Assembly (NCBI GenBank): GCA_018221125.1
Contig: JAAOYC010000029.1
Span: 1 to 32,095 of the forward strand
Source of the DNA: Candidatus Woesearchaeota archaeon
GTDB taxonomy: Archaea > Nanobdellota > Nanobdellia > Woesearchaeales > WJKL01
Direction of reading: 5' to 3'
DNA length: 32,095 nt
The notes beneath the pieces are model-generated. The model was not told the origin of the DNA and searched no databases. It saw only the letters and a program-made list of their open reading frames with translations. The position numbers and the translations under genes were made by a program. Shown in pieces: positions 8,228-16,115 of this stretch. How positions within the stretch are numbered: the stretch's first letter is position 1; each line of letters starts with the position of its first letter.

Positions 8228-9613
8228 TTAAAAGTATAAGTCTCTTTCTTTGTTTTTAATTTTTTCCAGATATTCAATTGTTTTGTCTCTTCTGTCTTTA
8301 TCCAGGATATTATCTAATTCTCTTTGTATTAGTTCTTCTCCTGCTTTTTTTGTCTCTTCATCTGCATAATCTTCAAGATATTCTTTCAAAGTTGTTAGTG
8401 CATTAGGAAGGCAGCGGAGTTTTATCAATCCTGGCTTTGCCAAGTCCATGAAATCTTTTCCTACTCTACCTAATCTATAACAGCCAGTGCAAAAGGAAGG
8501 GATAAAGCCTTGTTTTATTACAGATTTTATTATCTCTCCTGTTGTTCTTGTATCATTTAAAGTGAATTGTTCTTCATCTTCTGGATTGATTATTGCTTCT
8601 TTATATCCTCCTGGATTTGTTTTTGAGCCTGCGCTTATCTGAGAAATACCTAGATTAAAGATTTCTTTCCTTATTTCAGCAGATTCTCTTGTAGACAAAA
8701 TAATGCCCGTGTAAGGGACAGCTAATCTTAATACTGCAACTAGTTTTTTGAAATCTTCATCAGAAACAGGATTTGGGATGGTGATTGAGGCAGGAGCATT
8801 TTGAGCAGGCTCTATTCTTGGGATTGATATTGTATGAGGTCCAATTCCATAGGTTTTATTCAAATGATTTGCGTGCTGGAGCAGTGCAAGGACTTCAAAT
8901 TTGTAATTGTACAATCCAAATAATGCCCCTATTCCAACATCATTGATCTTATTTTTTAATGCTCTGTCCATAACATTTAATCTCCAATCATAATCTGATT
9001 TTTTTCCAGATGGATGCATTTTTTTGTATGTTTCTCTGTGATATGTTTCCTGGAAAACAGTATAAGTTCCTATTTTTACATTTTTTAATTTCTGAAACTC
9101 TTCTTTATCTAAAGGAGCTATCTCAATATTTATTCTTCTGATAGAATTGCCTTTTGAATCCTTTACAGAATAAACAGCTTCAATTGCTTTTAGAAAATAA
9201 TCAAACTCTCCATCTTCTCCCATTAACATCAATATTCTTTTATGGCCTTGTTCAAGAATTATCTTTGTTTCCTCTTTGATTTCATCAAGATTAAGGCTTC
9301 TTCTTTTCATGTTTTTGTTATCTGTTCTAAAACCACAGTAAAGGCAGTTGTTAGAGCAGTGATTTGAAGTGTATAATGGGGCAAAGAGAACAAGGCGATT
9401 TCCATAGATGTTTTCTTTTATCTTAAATGCTGTCTGAAAAAGCCTGTCTAATGTCTCTTTATCAGAGATGTTCAGCAAGGCAGCAACTTCTTTTAGTTCT
9501 AGGCCTTTTAGCAATAGAGCTTTGTCTAGGATATTATTAATCTCTTTTTTTGACACTTCTTTTGTTTGTTTTAAAATTTGATGTATAATCTCTTCATCAA
9601 TAAATTGGTTCAT
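8228..9613 (-). CDS. hydG: [FeFe]-hydrogenase maturation radical SAM tyrosine lyase HydG
   Basis: HydG cleaves tyrosine to p-cresol and converts the rest to the CO and cyanide ligands of the H-cluster. The 461-residue protein has the radical SAM motif at C86, C90 and C93 (CSNNCLYC) and near its C terminus the Cx2Cx22C motif that holds the auxiliary cluster with the dangler iron. This separates it from the paralogous tyrosine lyase ThiH, which lacks that auxiliary motif. The ATG at 9611-9613 opens the operon, with hydE and hydF following at 1-base gap and 4-base overlap. Transcription diverges from the Lrp-like regulator. Confidence 0.96.
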   Translation of the reverse strand: MNQFIDEEIIHQILKQTKEVSKKEINNILDKALLLKGLELKEVAALLNISDKETLDRLFQTAFKIKENIYGNRLVLFAPLYTSNHCSNNCLYCGFRTDNKNMKRRSLNLDEIKEETKIILEQGHKRILMLMGEDGEFDYFLKAIEAVYSVKDSKGNSIRRINIEIAPLDKEEFQKLKNVKIGTYTVFQETYHRETYKKMHPSGKKSDYDWRLNVMDRALKNKINDVGIGALFGLYNYKFEVLALLQHANHLNKTYGIGPHTISIPRIEPAQNAPASITIPNPVSDEDFKKLVAVLRLAVPYTGIILSTRESAEIRKEIFNLGISQISAGSKTNPGGYKEAIINPEDEEQFTLNDTRTTGEIIKSVIKQGFIPSFCTGCYRLGRVGKDFMDLAKPGLIKLRCLPNALTTLKEYLEDYADEETKKAGEELIQRELDNILDKDRRDKTIEYLEKIKNKERDLYF

Positions 9614-9688
9614 TTATTAAACTCAATAACCCCCTGTATATTAAATTAGCGTTAAATATTTAAACTTATTATAATTATTTAGTTTAAT
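9614..9688. promoter_or_regulatory. divergent promoter of hydG operon and Lrp-like regulator, with inverted repeat
   Basis: This 75-base spacer separates two divergent start codons. A near-palindromic TATA-like core, GTTAAATATTTAAAC (9651-9665), is placed to serve the regulator (about 25-38 nt to its ATG, suggesting a leaderless transcript) and, read on the other strand, hydG (about 40-50 nt). A 9-base perfect inverted repeat TATTAAACT (9615-9623) and AGTTTAATA (9681-9689) places one arm beside each start codon. This fits binding by a dimeric or tetrameric regulator, probably the divergent Lrp-like protein; this is inferred. Confidence 0.6.
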
Positions 9689-10132
9689 ATGACAACCATA
9701 ACAAAGAATGAAAAAAAGGTTTTGTCAATCTTGCTCGATAATGCCAAAACAACAGATTCGGAAATAGCTGCAAGGCTTAAGATAACTCCTCAAGGAGTTA
9801 GAAAAATCAGAATAAAACTGGAAAAAGAATACATCAGACAATATCGCACAATAATAAACTACAAAGAGTTTGGAATAAATGTTCTTGCAATTGCCCAGAT
9901 TAAGATAATGAATAAGGATTTATTAAATAATAAGCATATAATAGGTGCATTTGAGATTAATGAGGCAGATATAACACACATACTTATCCTGGGTTTTAAA
10001 TCACTTGAAGAGCTCGATGAATATAAGATAAAAATATCAAAAGACGCAGAGATTCAAAAGCTGAATATCCTATCCAATAAAGGGCTCTTAAAGAATTCTC
10101 CAAATGAATTGATTAAAGAGCATTTGAAATAG
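9689..10132 (+). CDS. Lrp/AsnC-like winged-helix transcriptional regulator
   Basis: The 147-residue protein has an N-terminal winged helix-turn-helix (about residues 8-50, with DSEIAARLKITPQGVRKI as the helix-turn-helix) typical of Lrp/AsnC. A C-terminal region of about 90 residues follows that fits the usual ligand-binding (RAM-like) domain only loosely. The ATG lies directly after a TATA-like element with no Shine-Dalgarno sequence, so a leaderless mRNA is likely. Its divergent position makes it the obvious candidate regulator of the hyd operon and of itself. Its 3' end stops 3 bases from the convergent sufS. Confidence 0.82.
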   Translation: MTTITKNEKKVLSILLDNAKTTDSEIAARLKITPQGVRKIRIKLEKEYIRQYRTIINYKEFGINVLAIAQIKIMNKDLLNNKHIIGAFEINEADITHILILGFKSLEELDEYKIKISKDAEIQKLNILSNKGLLKNSPNELIKEHLK

Positions 10133-10135
10133 ATT

Positions 10136-11341
10136 TTATAACTCTACAATCTTATTTATCTCCTCAATTAGTTTGTCACATTCTTCTTCTGTATTGTAAA
10201 TATATAATGATACTCTTGCGCTGCCTTTTAGATTATGGGCATTAAACCAGCTGTGAACACAATGAGCTCCTGATCTTACCATTATATCAGCAGAACTGTC
10301 CAGCAGCAAGGCTATCTCATGAGGGTCTGCATCTTTATAATTAAAACTAATGATGCCCGATCTTAATTCTGGATCTTCTGGACCGATTATTTTTATTCCA
10401 TCAATCTTAAGCAGCTCATTTGTTATTTTTTTATTAAGCTCTGTCTCATGCTTGCTGATATTTTTTCTTCCAATTTTCATCAAGTATCTTGCTGCTTCTG
10501 CCAGTCCAATGATTCCGGCATAATTTTGCAAGCCGGCTTCAAATTTCTCAGGAGGCTTTTCAAATTCTGCTGTTGTGTATGTTGTATCAATAACAGTATC
10601 CCCTCCAATAAGAAAAGGTTCTAATTTTTCCAATAGATGGTATTTTCCATATAATATTCCTGTTCCTGACGGCCCCAGCATTTTATGCCCAGAACAGGCA
10701 AGAAAATCAACATCTAGCTTTTTAACATTAATCTCTTTATGAGGGACAGACTGCGCAGCATCTAATAATACTAAGGCACCATGCTCATGGGCAATTTTTA
10801 TTATCTCTTCAGCAGGAATAGTAACTCCATCTAAATTGCTTGTATGGACCATTGAAACAAGTTTTGCTCCTTTTATCTTTTCTTTGAATTTGTCCATATT
10901 AAAAGTATTGTCTTCATTGCTTTTGATTATCTCATGTATAATTCCTCTTTTAGCCAGGTTCTGCCATGGCAAAAGATTTGAATTATGTTCTTTGTCTGTT
11001 GTAATCACTTTATCTCCTTTTTTCAAGCCAAGAGAATTTGCAACTAAGTTGATGCTTTCAGTTGTATTTTTAGTAAATACAATTTCATTAGGTTTTGCAT
11101 TAAAGAATTTTGCAATTATCTTTCTTGCTTTACTGACCTCTTCGGTTACTTTTTCCCCAAGCTTATGCATGCTTCTTCCAGCGCAAGCAGGAAATTCATT
11201 ATAATAACAGTTCATTGCTTTAACTACTTGTTGAGGCTTAAGGCTAACACAAGCAGAATCCATGTAGATTATCCCTTTTTCCAGAACTGGAAAATCTTTT
11301 CTTATTTTTTGAGTATTCATTTCAACAACCAGATTAAACAT
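10136..11341 (-). CDS. sufS: SufS/CsdA-type cysteine desulfurase
   Basis: This PLP enzyme takes sulfur from cysteine for Fe-S cluster assembly. The 401-residue protein shows the Schiff-base lysine in SGHKMLGPSGTGILYG, the upstream LLDAAQSVPH (the PLP-contacting Asp-x-x-Gln), and the catalytic Cys in RSGAHCVHSW near residue 361. It therefore belongs to the class V, group II enzymes. Two ATG starts are possible: 11341 (used here) or 11320, which gives MNTQKIRKDFPVL and fits the family slightly better. No SufBCD, SufU or SufE gene is nearby. It likely supplies clusters for the Fe-S-rich Hyd enzymes, though it is transcribed separately. Confidence 0.93.
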   Translation of the reverse strand: MFNLVVEMNTQKIRKDFPVLEKGIIYMDSACVSLKPQQVVKAMNCYYNEFPACAGRSMHKLGEKVTEEVSKARKIIAKFFNAKPNEIVFTKNTTESINLVANSLGLKKGDKVITTDKEHNSNLLPWQNLAKRGIIHEIIKSNEDNTFNMDKFKEKIKGAKLVSMVHTSNLDGVTIPAEEIIKIAHEHGALVLLDAAQSVPHKEINVKKLDVDFLACSGHKMLGPSGTGILYGKYHLLEKLEPFLIGGDTVIDTTYTTAEFEKPPEKFEAGLQNYAGIIGLAEAARYLMKIGRKNISKHETELNKKITNELLKIDGIKIIGPEDPELRSGIISFNYKDADPHEIALLLDSSADIMVRSGAHCVHSWFNAHNLKGSARVSLYIYNTEEECDKLIEEINKIVEL

Positions 11342-11367
11342 ATCACGTTAAAAAAATAAAAAATACT

Positions 11368-12384
11368 TTAACCACCGCATCCTCCTGCTGATGAAGGTGC
11401 ACTTGCTGTATTAAACCCAAAGCCAGGTGATGGATTTCCTTCTGCACTTAAGTCAGTATTACATTCTTCTGGCTTATCATTAAATGCAGAACAGATAGTG
11501 TTCAATAAACTTACTGCGTCTCTTCCTGAACTTATTGTCTTTCCATTTATCACTAAAGTAGGAGACCCCCTTACACCATATTTTTCGTTATCAGAATCAT
11601 ATATGTTAAATGGCGGGAATCTTCCCCTCCATTTTGATTTGTCATTGTAATCTTCTGTAATTCCAAACTCCTTATCAGCTTTTTCTACACATGAAGATAT
11701 TTTTGAACTATCTAATTTTTCCTTGACTATGCATTCATCTCCTTTTCCTTCTTCTAAAAAGCACTTAAGATAATCTATAAAGTGATCTGGATATTCTTTC
11801 TGGATACAATACTGGTTTAATTGTTCATCAATTTCTTTCTGTTCGTGCATTGCATAATTGACAAATTTAAGCTGGAAATCAATCTTATCACCAAGCAAAT
11901 CCACTACAGGAATAATTCCTTTTTCCATCTGAGTTCCATACGGGCAATGAGACATTACAAAAAGCTCTATAACAGGTTTATCGCTTTTTTCTAATCCTTG
12001 CGCTGGTGCTTGTTGTGGTGTTTGTTCTGGGATTTCTAGAGTTTCATCTAAATTAATTGCCTGCGGAAACAATAACTGGCCATCTTTTGTAACATAAGAA
12101 TCAAGTTCCTGTCCATTGACATCTAATTTGAGTCTGTAAAGATTGCCAGATTCTTCTACACTTTTCAATGTTGCTTTTCCTTGTCCTTGCAAAAGATTTT
12201 GATTTATGAATTTAATAGTTTTGTCTGCTGCTGCTTGGGCTGTTAAGCCAGAACTACTGCCTTTGCTAAATCCTCCCATAAAAACAGAAATAATTAACAG
12301 AACCACTAAAACTGCTGTTGATATCTGCCATACTACTATTTTTTTTATTTTATGCTTATGAGTTATGTGTTTATCTTCTTCCAT
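11368..12384 (-). CDS. membrane-anchored DsbA/thioredoxin-fold protein with C-terminal GGCGG tail
   Basis: The 338-residue protein starts with a charged, His-rich cytoplasmic tip, then one membrane helix (about residues 17-37) and a large outside region. After a small domain (about 45-110) and a Pro/Gln linker comes a thioredoxin fold with active site CPYG (in MSHCPYGTQ, about residue 147) and the cis-proline loop GSPTLVING. Several further Cys lie in between. The last residues are GGCGG, like the tail of the TauE fusion at 19621. The ATG at 12382-12384 is chosen because GGGGTGA lies 5-6 bases before it; a GTG at 12393 is inside that ribosome binding site. A thiol oxidoreductase or metal-thiol role outside the membrane is likely. 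Confidence 0.85.
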   Translation of the reverse strand: MEEDKHITHKHKIKKIVVWQISTAVLVVLLIISVFMGGFSKGSSSGLTAQAAADKTIKFINQNLLQGQGKATLKSVEESGNLYRLKLDVNGQELDSYVTKDGQLLFPQAINLDETLEIPEQTPQQAPAQGLEKSDKPVIELFVMSHCPYGTQMEKGIIPVVDLLGDKIDFQLKFVNYAMHEQKEIDEQLNQYCIQKEYPDHFIDYLKCFLEEGKGDECIVKEKLDSSKISSCVEKADKEFGITEDYNDKSKWRGRFPPFNIYDSDNEKYGVRGSPTLVINGKTISSGRDAVSLLNTICSAFNDKPEECNTDLSAEGNPSPGFGFNTASAPSSAGGCGG

Positions 12385-12400
12385 TTGTTTCACCCCATAT

Positions 12401-12481
12401 TTATCTCAAAATAAAATATATTAACACAAGGACTATCATTATCCCAATAATCCCTAAAATGTGCTCTATCTTAAGCTTCAT
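12401..12481 (-). CDS. 26-residue single-helix membrane miniprotein
   Basis: The ATG at 12479-12481 opens a 26-codon frame: six polar residues, MKLKIE, then an almost unbroken hydrophobic helix ending in LR. The stop is 16 bases before the DsbA-like ATG. A TATA-like TTATTTATAAG lies roughly 20-30 nt upstream of the start, so it could have a leaderless promoter, and the conserved block element lies further up. Such miniproteins often modulate a partner membrane protein. Support is only the composition and the position, so treat it as a candidate gene. Confidence 0.45.
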   Translation of the reverse strand: MKLKIEHILGIIGIMIVLVLIYFILR

Positions 12482-12535
12482 AAGCTCTGGAATACCCTTC
12501 CTTATAAATAACTTAGCCCATAAACTGTTAGTCAA

Positions 12536-12580
12536 AAAAGGGCTAATTCCTACGAATTTCGGCTCTAGACTGTTTATAAC
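12536..12580 (-). promoter_or_regulatory. promoter with three-block conserved element, copy 1
   Basis: On the minus strand this reads GTTATAAAC, 13 bases, AATTC, 9 bases, AGCCCTTTT. The same three blocks at exactly the same spacings occur at 21408-21452. The first block is a good archaeal TATA box; a start point about 25 nt further on would fall near AATTC. The remaining positions differ almost completely between copies, so this is a shared signal and not a recent duplication. It lies between the membrane winged-helix gene and the miniprotein/DsbA genes. Confidence 0.55.
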
Positions 12581-12600
12581 CGCTGTTTTGATTCGGATTA

Positions 12601-13101
12601 TTATAGCTTTATTCTTAAGAAAAGTTGGTTTGTTTTGCCTTTCTTTTCTTTTTTTATTAAGCCTTTCTGCTCTAAAATGCCAAGTATTATGCTTAACTTT
12701 GATTTATGCAGGTTTGTCCTGATGCCTAAAGTATGTTGAGTAATTCCATCCTGTTCTTTAATTGCAGTTAAAACTCTTTTTTCATCTTCATTTAATCCCA
12801 TTAAGATAAGATGAAATTTTGCTTCTTTTGATTTTAAGGATGCTTCTTGTTTTAATTTTTTTAGAAGTGTTTGATGTGATCTTTCAAAAAACAATAAATA
12901 AACTCCAAGACTTAAAGTAGCAAAAACAACTGCAATTCCTCCATGCACTATAAAAGGAGGTTCATGAGAGGCATCGCATGTGTCAGCGCAAGCGCAGGAA
13001 TCTATTTTAAGCTGGTTAATCTGGTTGTTGAATCCCCACAGGAACAAGCTAAACACCATACTTATTCCGATTATTATTAATCCTAATTTTTTATTGTCCA
13101 T
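12601..13101 (-). CDS. membrane-anchored winged-helix regulator A with outside Cys loop
   Basis: The 166-residue protein has a membrane helix (about 7-24), a loop of about 27 residues containing SCACADTC and a His, a second helix (about 53-71), a charged coiled-coil-like stretch, and a C-terminal MarR-like winged helix (about 103-166; DGITQHTLGIRTNLHKSKLSIIL is the helix-turn-helix region). It is about 50% identical by eye, over its winged helix, to the protein at 21950-22471. The topology suggests that the Cys loop faces outside and the DNA-binding domain faces the cytoplasm, as in a one-step sensor of metal or thiol state. The regulatory targets are inferred, not shown. Confidence 0.8.
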   Translation of the reverse strand: MDNKKLGLIIIGISMVFSLFLWGFNNQINQLKIDSCACADTCDASHEPPFIVHGGIAVVFATLSLGVYLLFFERSHQTLLKKLKQEASLKSKEAKFHLILMGLNEDEKRVLTAIKEQDGITQHTLGIRTNLHKSKLSIILGILEQKGLIKKEKKGKTNQLFLRIKL

Positions 13102-13125
13102 TTTTCATGATTTTTGGTATACAGC

Positions 13126-13157
13126 AACATCAAACAGGTAAGCAAATCTTTGATGTT
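13126..13157. repeat. 9-bp inverted repeat upstream of membrane regulator A
   Basis: AACATCAAA (13126-13134) and TTTGATGTT (13149-13157) form a perfect inverted repeat with a 14-base spacer. It lies in the 59-base gap between the Zn/Cd ATPase stop and the regulator start at 13101. A weak TATA-like TGTATACC follows on the minus strand. It could be an operator for the regulator or a hairpin in the transcript of the ATPase gene; the sequence does not decide this. Confidence 0.5.
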
Positions 13158-13160
13158 TAA

Positions 13161-15101
13161 TCATTTTTTCCTTCCAATCCTTAACGCATTCAATATAACA
13201 GCTAAACTCAAGCCCATATCACCTACAGCTACTGCCAGCCATAATGTAATAATTCCCGGGAATGCTAAAATAGCAAAAGAACTTTTAATTAAAATGGAAA
13301 CAGAAACGTTTTGCTTTACAATTGACATTGTTTTCCTGCTCAAATCAATAAGGTAATTAATTTTTGATAAATCATCGTGCATCAATGCAATATCGGCTGT
13401 TTCAATCGCCACATCAGATCCCATGGCGCCCATTGCTATACCAACATGAGCTTTTGCCAGAGCAGGAGCGTCATTCACACCGTCGCCAACCATTACAACA
13501 TGCTCATATTTTTTCAATAATTTATCAATGATAGCAACTTTATCTTCTGGCAAAAGTTCTGCATAATATTCATCAATAGCAAGCTTTTTTGCAATAGCAT
13601 TTGCAACCCTCTCATTATCTCCTGTAAGCATTATTGTCTTAATTCCTCTGTTTTTTAATTCATTTATCGTGTTTAAAGAAGATTTCCTCACCTTATCCAT
13701 CAAGGTGATTATGCCAATGATTTGGCTGCTGTTTCCAACCAGCACAGTGGTTTTTCCTTTTTCTTCAAATCCCTTTATCAGCTTATCTGGGATAATTATG
13801 CTCTTCTTTTTAAATAAATTCCTGCTGCCAATAAAGAACACTTTTCTCCTGATGCTTCCTTTCAGCCCTTTTCCAGCTATAGACTTGAAATTGCAGACAT
13901 TAGCCAGCTTAATCCCTTTCTTTTTTGCACTTTCAAGTATAGCCTCAGCTAAAGGATGTTTTGATTTTGATTCCAGGCAGGCAGCTATCTGCAGGAGTTC
14001 TGGCTTGGAATATTTGTTTAGAGCAACAATATCTATTACTTCTGGCTTTCCTTCTGTAAGGGTTCCTGTTTTATCAAAGACCATTACTTTTACCTTTTTT
14101 ACTTCTTCAATAAAATTCCCTCCTTTGATTAGAACACCATTTTTTGCTGCAGAAGTGATACTAGAAACCATTGATACAGGAGTTGATATTGCCAGAGCGC
14201 ATGGACAGGAAATTACAAGCAGAACTAATGCCTTGTAGAACCATTCGCTGAACGGCAAGCCAAACACAAGAGTAGGAATAATCATTACAAGAGCTGCCAA
14301 AATTATAACAGTAGGAGTGTAATATTTTGCGAATTTATCAATAAAGACTTCTGTTTTGGATTTTTGTTTTTGAGCTTCATTAACAAGCTTTACAATCTTG
14401 GAAAGCGTAGTTTCGTCAGATTTTTTAGTTACTTTTATTTCAAGATACCCCTCTTCGTTTATTGTTCCTGCAAAGACATCATCTCCTTTTGCTTTAGAAA
14501 CAGGCATACTTTCTCCTGTTATAGGGGCCTGGTTTACTGATGAGGCGCCTTTGACCACTGTTCCATCTAAAGGTATTCTGTCACCTGGCCTGACTATGAG
14601 GATATCATCAATATTTACTTCATGAACATGAACTTTTATTTCATTTCCCTTTCTTTTAACAGCAGCTGTTTCTGGCGCAAGCTCCAAAAGCGAGGCTATT
14701 GATTTTCTTGCTCTTTCTGCTGCATAATCTTCCAAAAATTCTGCAATGAAAAAAAGAAATATTACAGCCGCTCCTTCTTCACCATGGCCTATTAAAAAAG
14801 CCCCGATTGCAGCAATACTTATCAAAAGATTCATATCAAATCTTATTTTCAAGATTGAGAAAAAACCCCTTTTTAGAATGTCATAACCTGCCACTATCAC
14901 AACAACAAAAAATAAAATCTGGGCAGTTAAATGTTGGTTTGTCAAAAATTCAAGATACAGGCCAATAGCTAATACAATGCCTGCCGCCAGCATGATCAAG
15001 ACTTTTTTTTGCTTCCATAAAGGCTCTTTTTCTTCAAGAATATCTGTTGCGCAGGAAGAACAGCTTTTTTCATTTTCATGATTATGTGTTTTGTCTTTCA
15101 T
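13161..15101 (-). CDS. Zn/Cd-type P1B ATPase
   Basis: The 646-residue ATPase has a short N terminus with His residues and CSSC (residues 14-17) in place of an HMA domain. It carries TGES at 195-198, the transmembrane CPC motif at 299-301, DKTGT in the P domain, GDGVNDAP, and near the C terminus GDMGLSLAVILNALR. That last motif, with its Asp in the final helix, is characteristic of the P1B-2 (ZntA/CadA) branch, which exports Zn, Cd and Pb. The ATG at 15099-15101 is preceded by a TATA-like AAACTATTTAAACG. It stands between two thiol-oxidoreductase genes and before regulator A. Confidence 0.92.
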   Translation of the reverse strand: MKDKTHNHENEKSCSSCATDILEEKEPLWKQKKVLIMLAAGIVLAIGLYLEFLTNQHLTAQILFFVVVIVAGYDILKRGFFSILKIRFDMNLLISIAAIGAFLIGHGEEGAAVIFLFFIAEFLEDYAAERARKSIASLLELAPETAAVKRKGNEIKVHVHEVNIDDILIVRPGDRIPLDGTVVKGASSVNQAPITGESMPVSKAKGDDVFAGTINEEGYLEIKVTKKSDETTLSKIVKLVNEAQKQKSKTEVFIDKFAKYYTPTVIILAALVMIIPTLVFGLPFSEWFYKALVLLVISCPCALAISTPVSMVSSITSAAKNGVLIKGGNFIEEVKKVKVMVFDKTGTLTEGKPEVIDIVALNKYSKPELLQIAACLESKSKHPLAEAILESAKKKGIKLANVCNFKSIAGKGLKGSIRRKVFFIGSRNLFKKKSIIIPDKLIKGFEEKGKTTVLVGNSSQIIGIITLMDKVRKSSLNTINELKNRGIKTIMLTGDNERVANAIAKKLAIDEYYAELLPEDKVAIIDKLLKKYEHVVMVGDGVNDAPALAKAHVGIAMGAMGSDVAIETADIALMHDDLSKINYLIDLSRKTMSIVKQNVSVSILIKSSFAILAFPGIITLWLAVAVGDMGLSLAVILNALRIGRKK

Positions 15102-15129
15102 TATTATCTTTCATATCAATTCTTTACTC

Positions 15130-15143
15130 GTTTAAATAGTTTT
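15130..15143 (-). promoter_or_regulatory. TATA box of the Zn/Cd ATPase gene
   Basis: The minus strand reads AAACTATTTAAACG about 30-42 nt before the ATG at 15101, a suitable distance for a short-leader archaeal transcript. It shares 13 bases with the TATA region of the copB operon (5904-5916). The gap to the upstream DsbA-like gene is 62 bases. Confidence 0.5.
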
Positions 15144-15163
15144 TTAGAATTTCTTCATTTATT

Positions 15164-16078
15164 TCATTTCAATAATCTTTTATACACCCTATATGGTTTT
15201 GGTCCCACTACTGCCTCCCCATTTATAAACACAGTAGGAGTTCCGTAAATACCTGTTTTTTGAAGCTCAGACATCTGAAGCTTAGTGATTTCATGCGTTC
15301 TCTCTAAATACGAACAATGCTTAATTTCTTTTTTATCTAATCCTATCTTTTCAACAACTTCAAATATTTCGTCTTCATTTTTTAATGAGATTGTGTCTGA
15401 TGTAAAAATCAATTCATTAAATTCAATAAACTTATCTTTATCTGCTTCATTAATACAATTGAGGATGTTTGATATGAAATATGTGCTTTCTTTTGCTGGG
15501 AAATGAGCAAACACAAAATTCACATCTTTGCGATCAAGCAACTTTTTTATTGCAGGATAGGCTTTTCTTGTATAAGGACAGCCATAACATCCTATGAAAA
15601 CAACATCATTTTCTGCATTCTTATCATAACTCGGAAACAGACTCAAATCAACATTGAACAAAGTCAAGGATTCAGGATTTGGGGGCTCTGCAGAACAAGA
15701 TTGAGTCTCAGAGAATTTGCTTTTTTCACCTAATGGGTCAAATATGCAAAATCCATCTTCATTAGGACCATTACAATTTCCATATAAATAATAGTTATAA
15801 CCTCCAATAGCTACATAGATGAAACTTACAATAAACAGGATTATAAATGCCCAGGAGATTAATTCAAAATGCCTATGTATCTTGCTTGCTAGGATCGGAG
15901 ATCTTTTCATCAATCTTCCAGTAATCCTGCTTTTCAATCTGATGTCTAATCCAGATTCGCATTTCCTAAAAGTAATTCTTCTAAAAACGCAATCAAAAGC
16001 CTCTTTTGCTAATTGTCTATGGGTTGCACTAAATATACCAAGAATACTAAAGACAATTAATGCTATGATGCATATCAT
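15164..16078 (-). CDS. two-helix membrane-anchored DsbA-fold thiol oxidoreductase
   Basis: The 304-residue protein has a membrane helix (about 1-17) and a basic cytoplasmic segment (20-70) with Cys at 30 and 40. A second helix (about 73-93) and an outside thioredoxin-fold domain follow, with CYGCPYT at 164-170 and cis-proline loop GTPTVFINGEAV. C167-P-Y-T is the probable active site; C164 could pair with it. The N-terminal two-helix module with Cys-bearing basic loop recurs, as far as I recall, in uncultured archaeal proteins of this type. The gene follows a terminator-like hairpin, so it may be separately expressed. A disulfide-exchange role at the membrane is inferred. Confidence 0.78.
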   Translation of the reverse strand: MICIIALIVFSILGIFSATHRQLAKEAFDCVFRRITFRKCESGLDIRLKSRITGRLMKRSPILASKIHRHFELISWAFIILFIVSFIYVAIGGYNYYLYGNCNGPNEDGFCIFDPLGEKSKFSETQSCSAEPPNPESLTLFNVDLSLFPSYDKNAENDVVFIGCYGCPYTRKAYPAIKKLLDRKDVNFVFAHFPAKESTYFISNILNCINEADKDKFIEFNELIFTSDTISLKNEDEIFEVVEKIGLDKKEIKHCSYLERTHEITKLQMSELQKTGIYGTPTVFINGEAVVGPKPYRVYKRLLK

Positions 16079-16080
16079 AT

Positions 16081-16115
16081 TAAAAAAAATAAAACCTGAA
16101 AATATATCAGGTTTT
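16081..16115 (-). terminator. hairpin plus U-run terminator after the DsbA gene
   Basis: In the minus transcript a 9-bp perfect stem AAAACCTGA/TCAGGTTTT (16107-16115 with 16091-16099) with a 7-base A/T loop is followed by ATTTTTTTTA. It starts at the last base of the DsbA stop codon. U-runs end transcripts in archaea, and the stem adds support. It would end the copA-dsbA operon before the next gene, at least partly. Confidence 0.65.

Noticed and set aside
8227-8277. TTG start giving HydE 17 extra residues
   Set aside because: The segment lies inside hydG, starts with TTG and does not resemble HydE N termini; the ATG at 8226 follows the hydG stop by one base.
5918-11341. Presence of the hydrogenase itself (HydA) near the maturases
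   Set aside because: No encoded protein carries the H-cluster cysteine motifs. The nearest ferredoxin-like protein (26962-27153) is a 63-residue carrier.
7370-13880. Other AGCCCTTTT-like strings as further copies of the shared promoter element
   Set aside because: Occurrences near 7378 and 13863 lie inside coding sequence on the other strand and lack the TATA and AATTC blocks at the required spacing.
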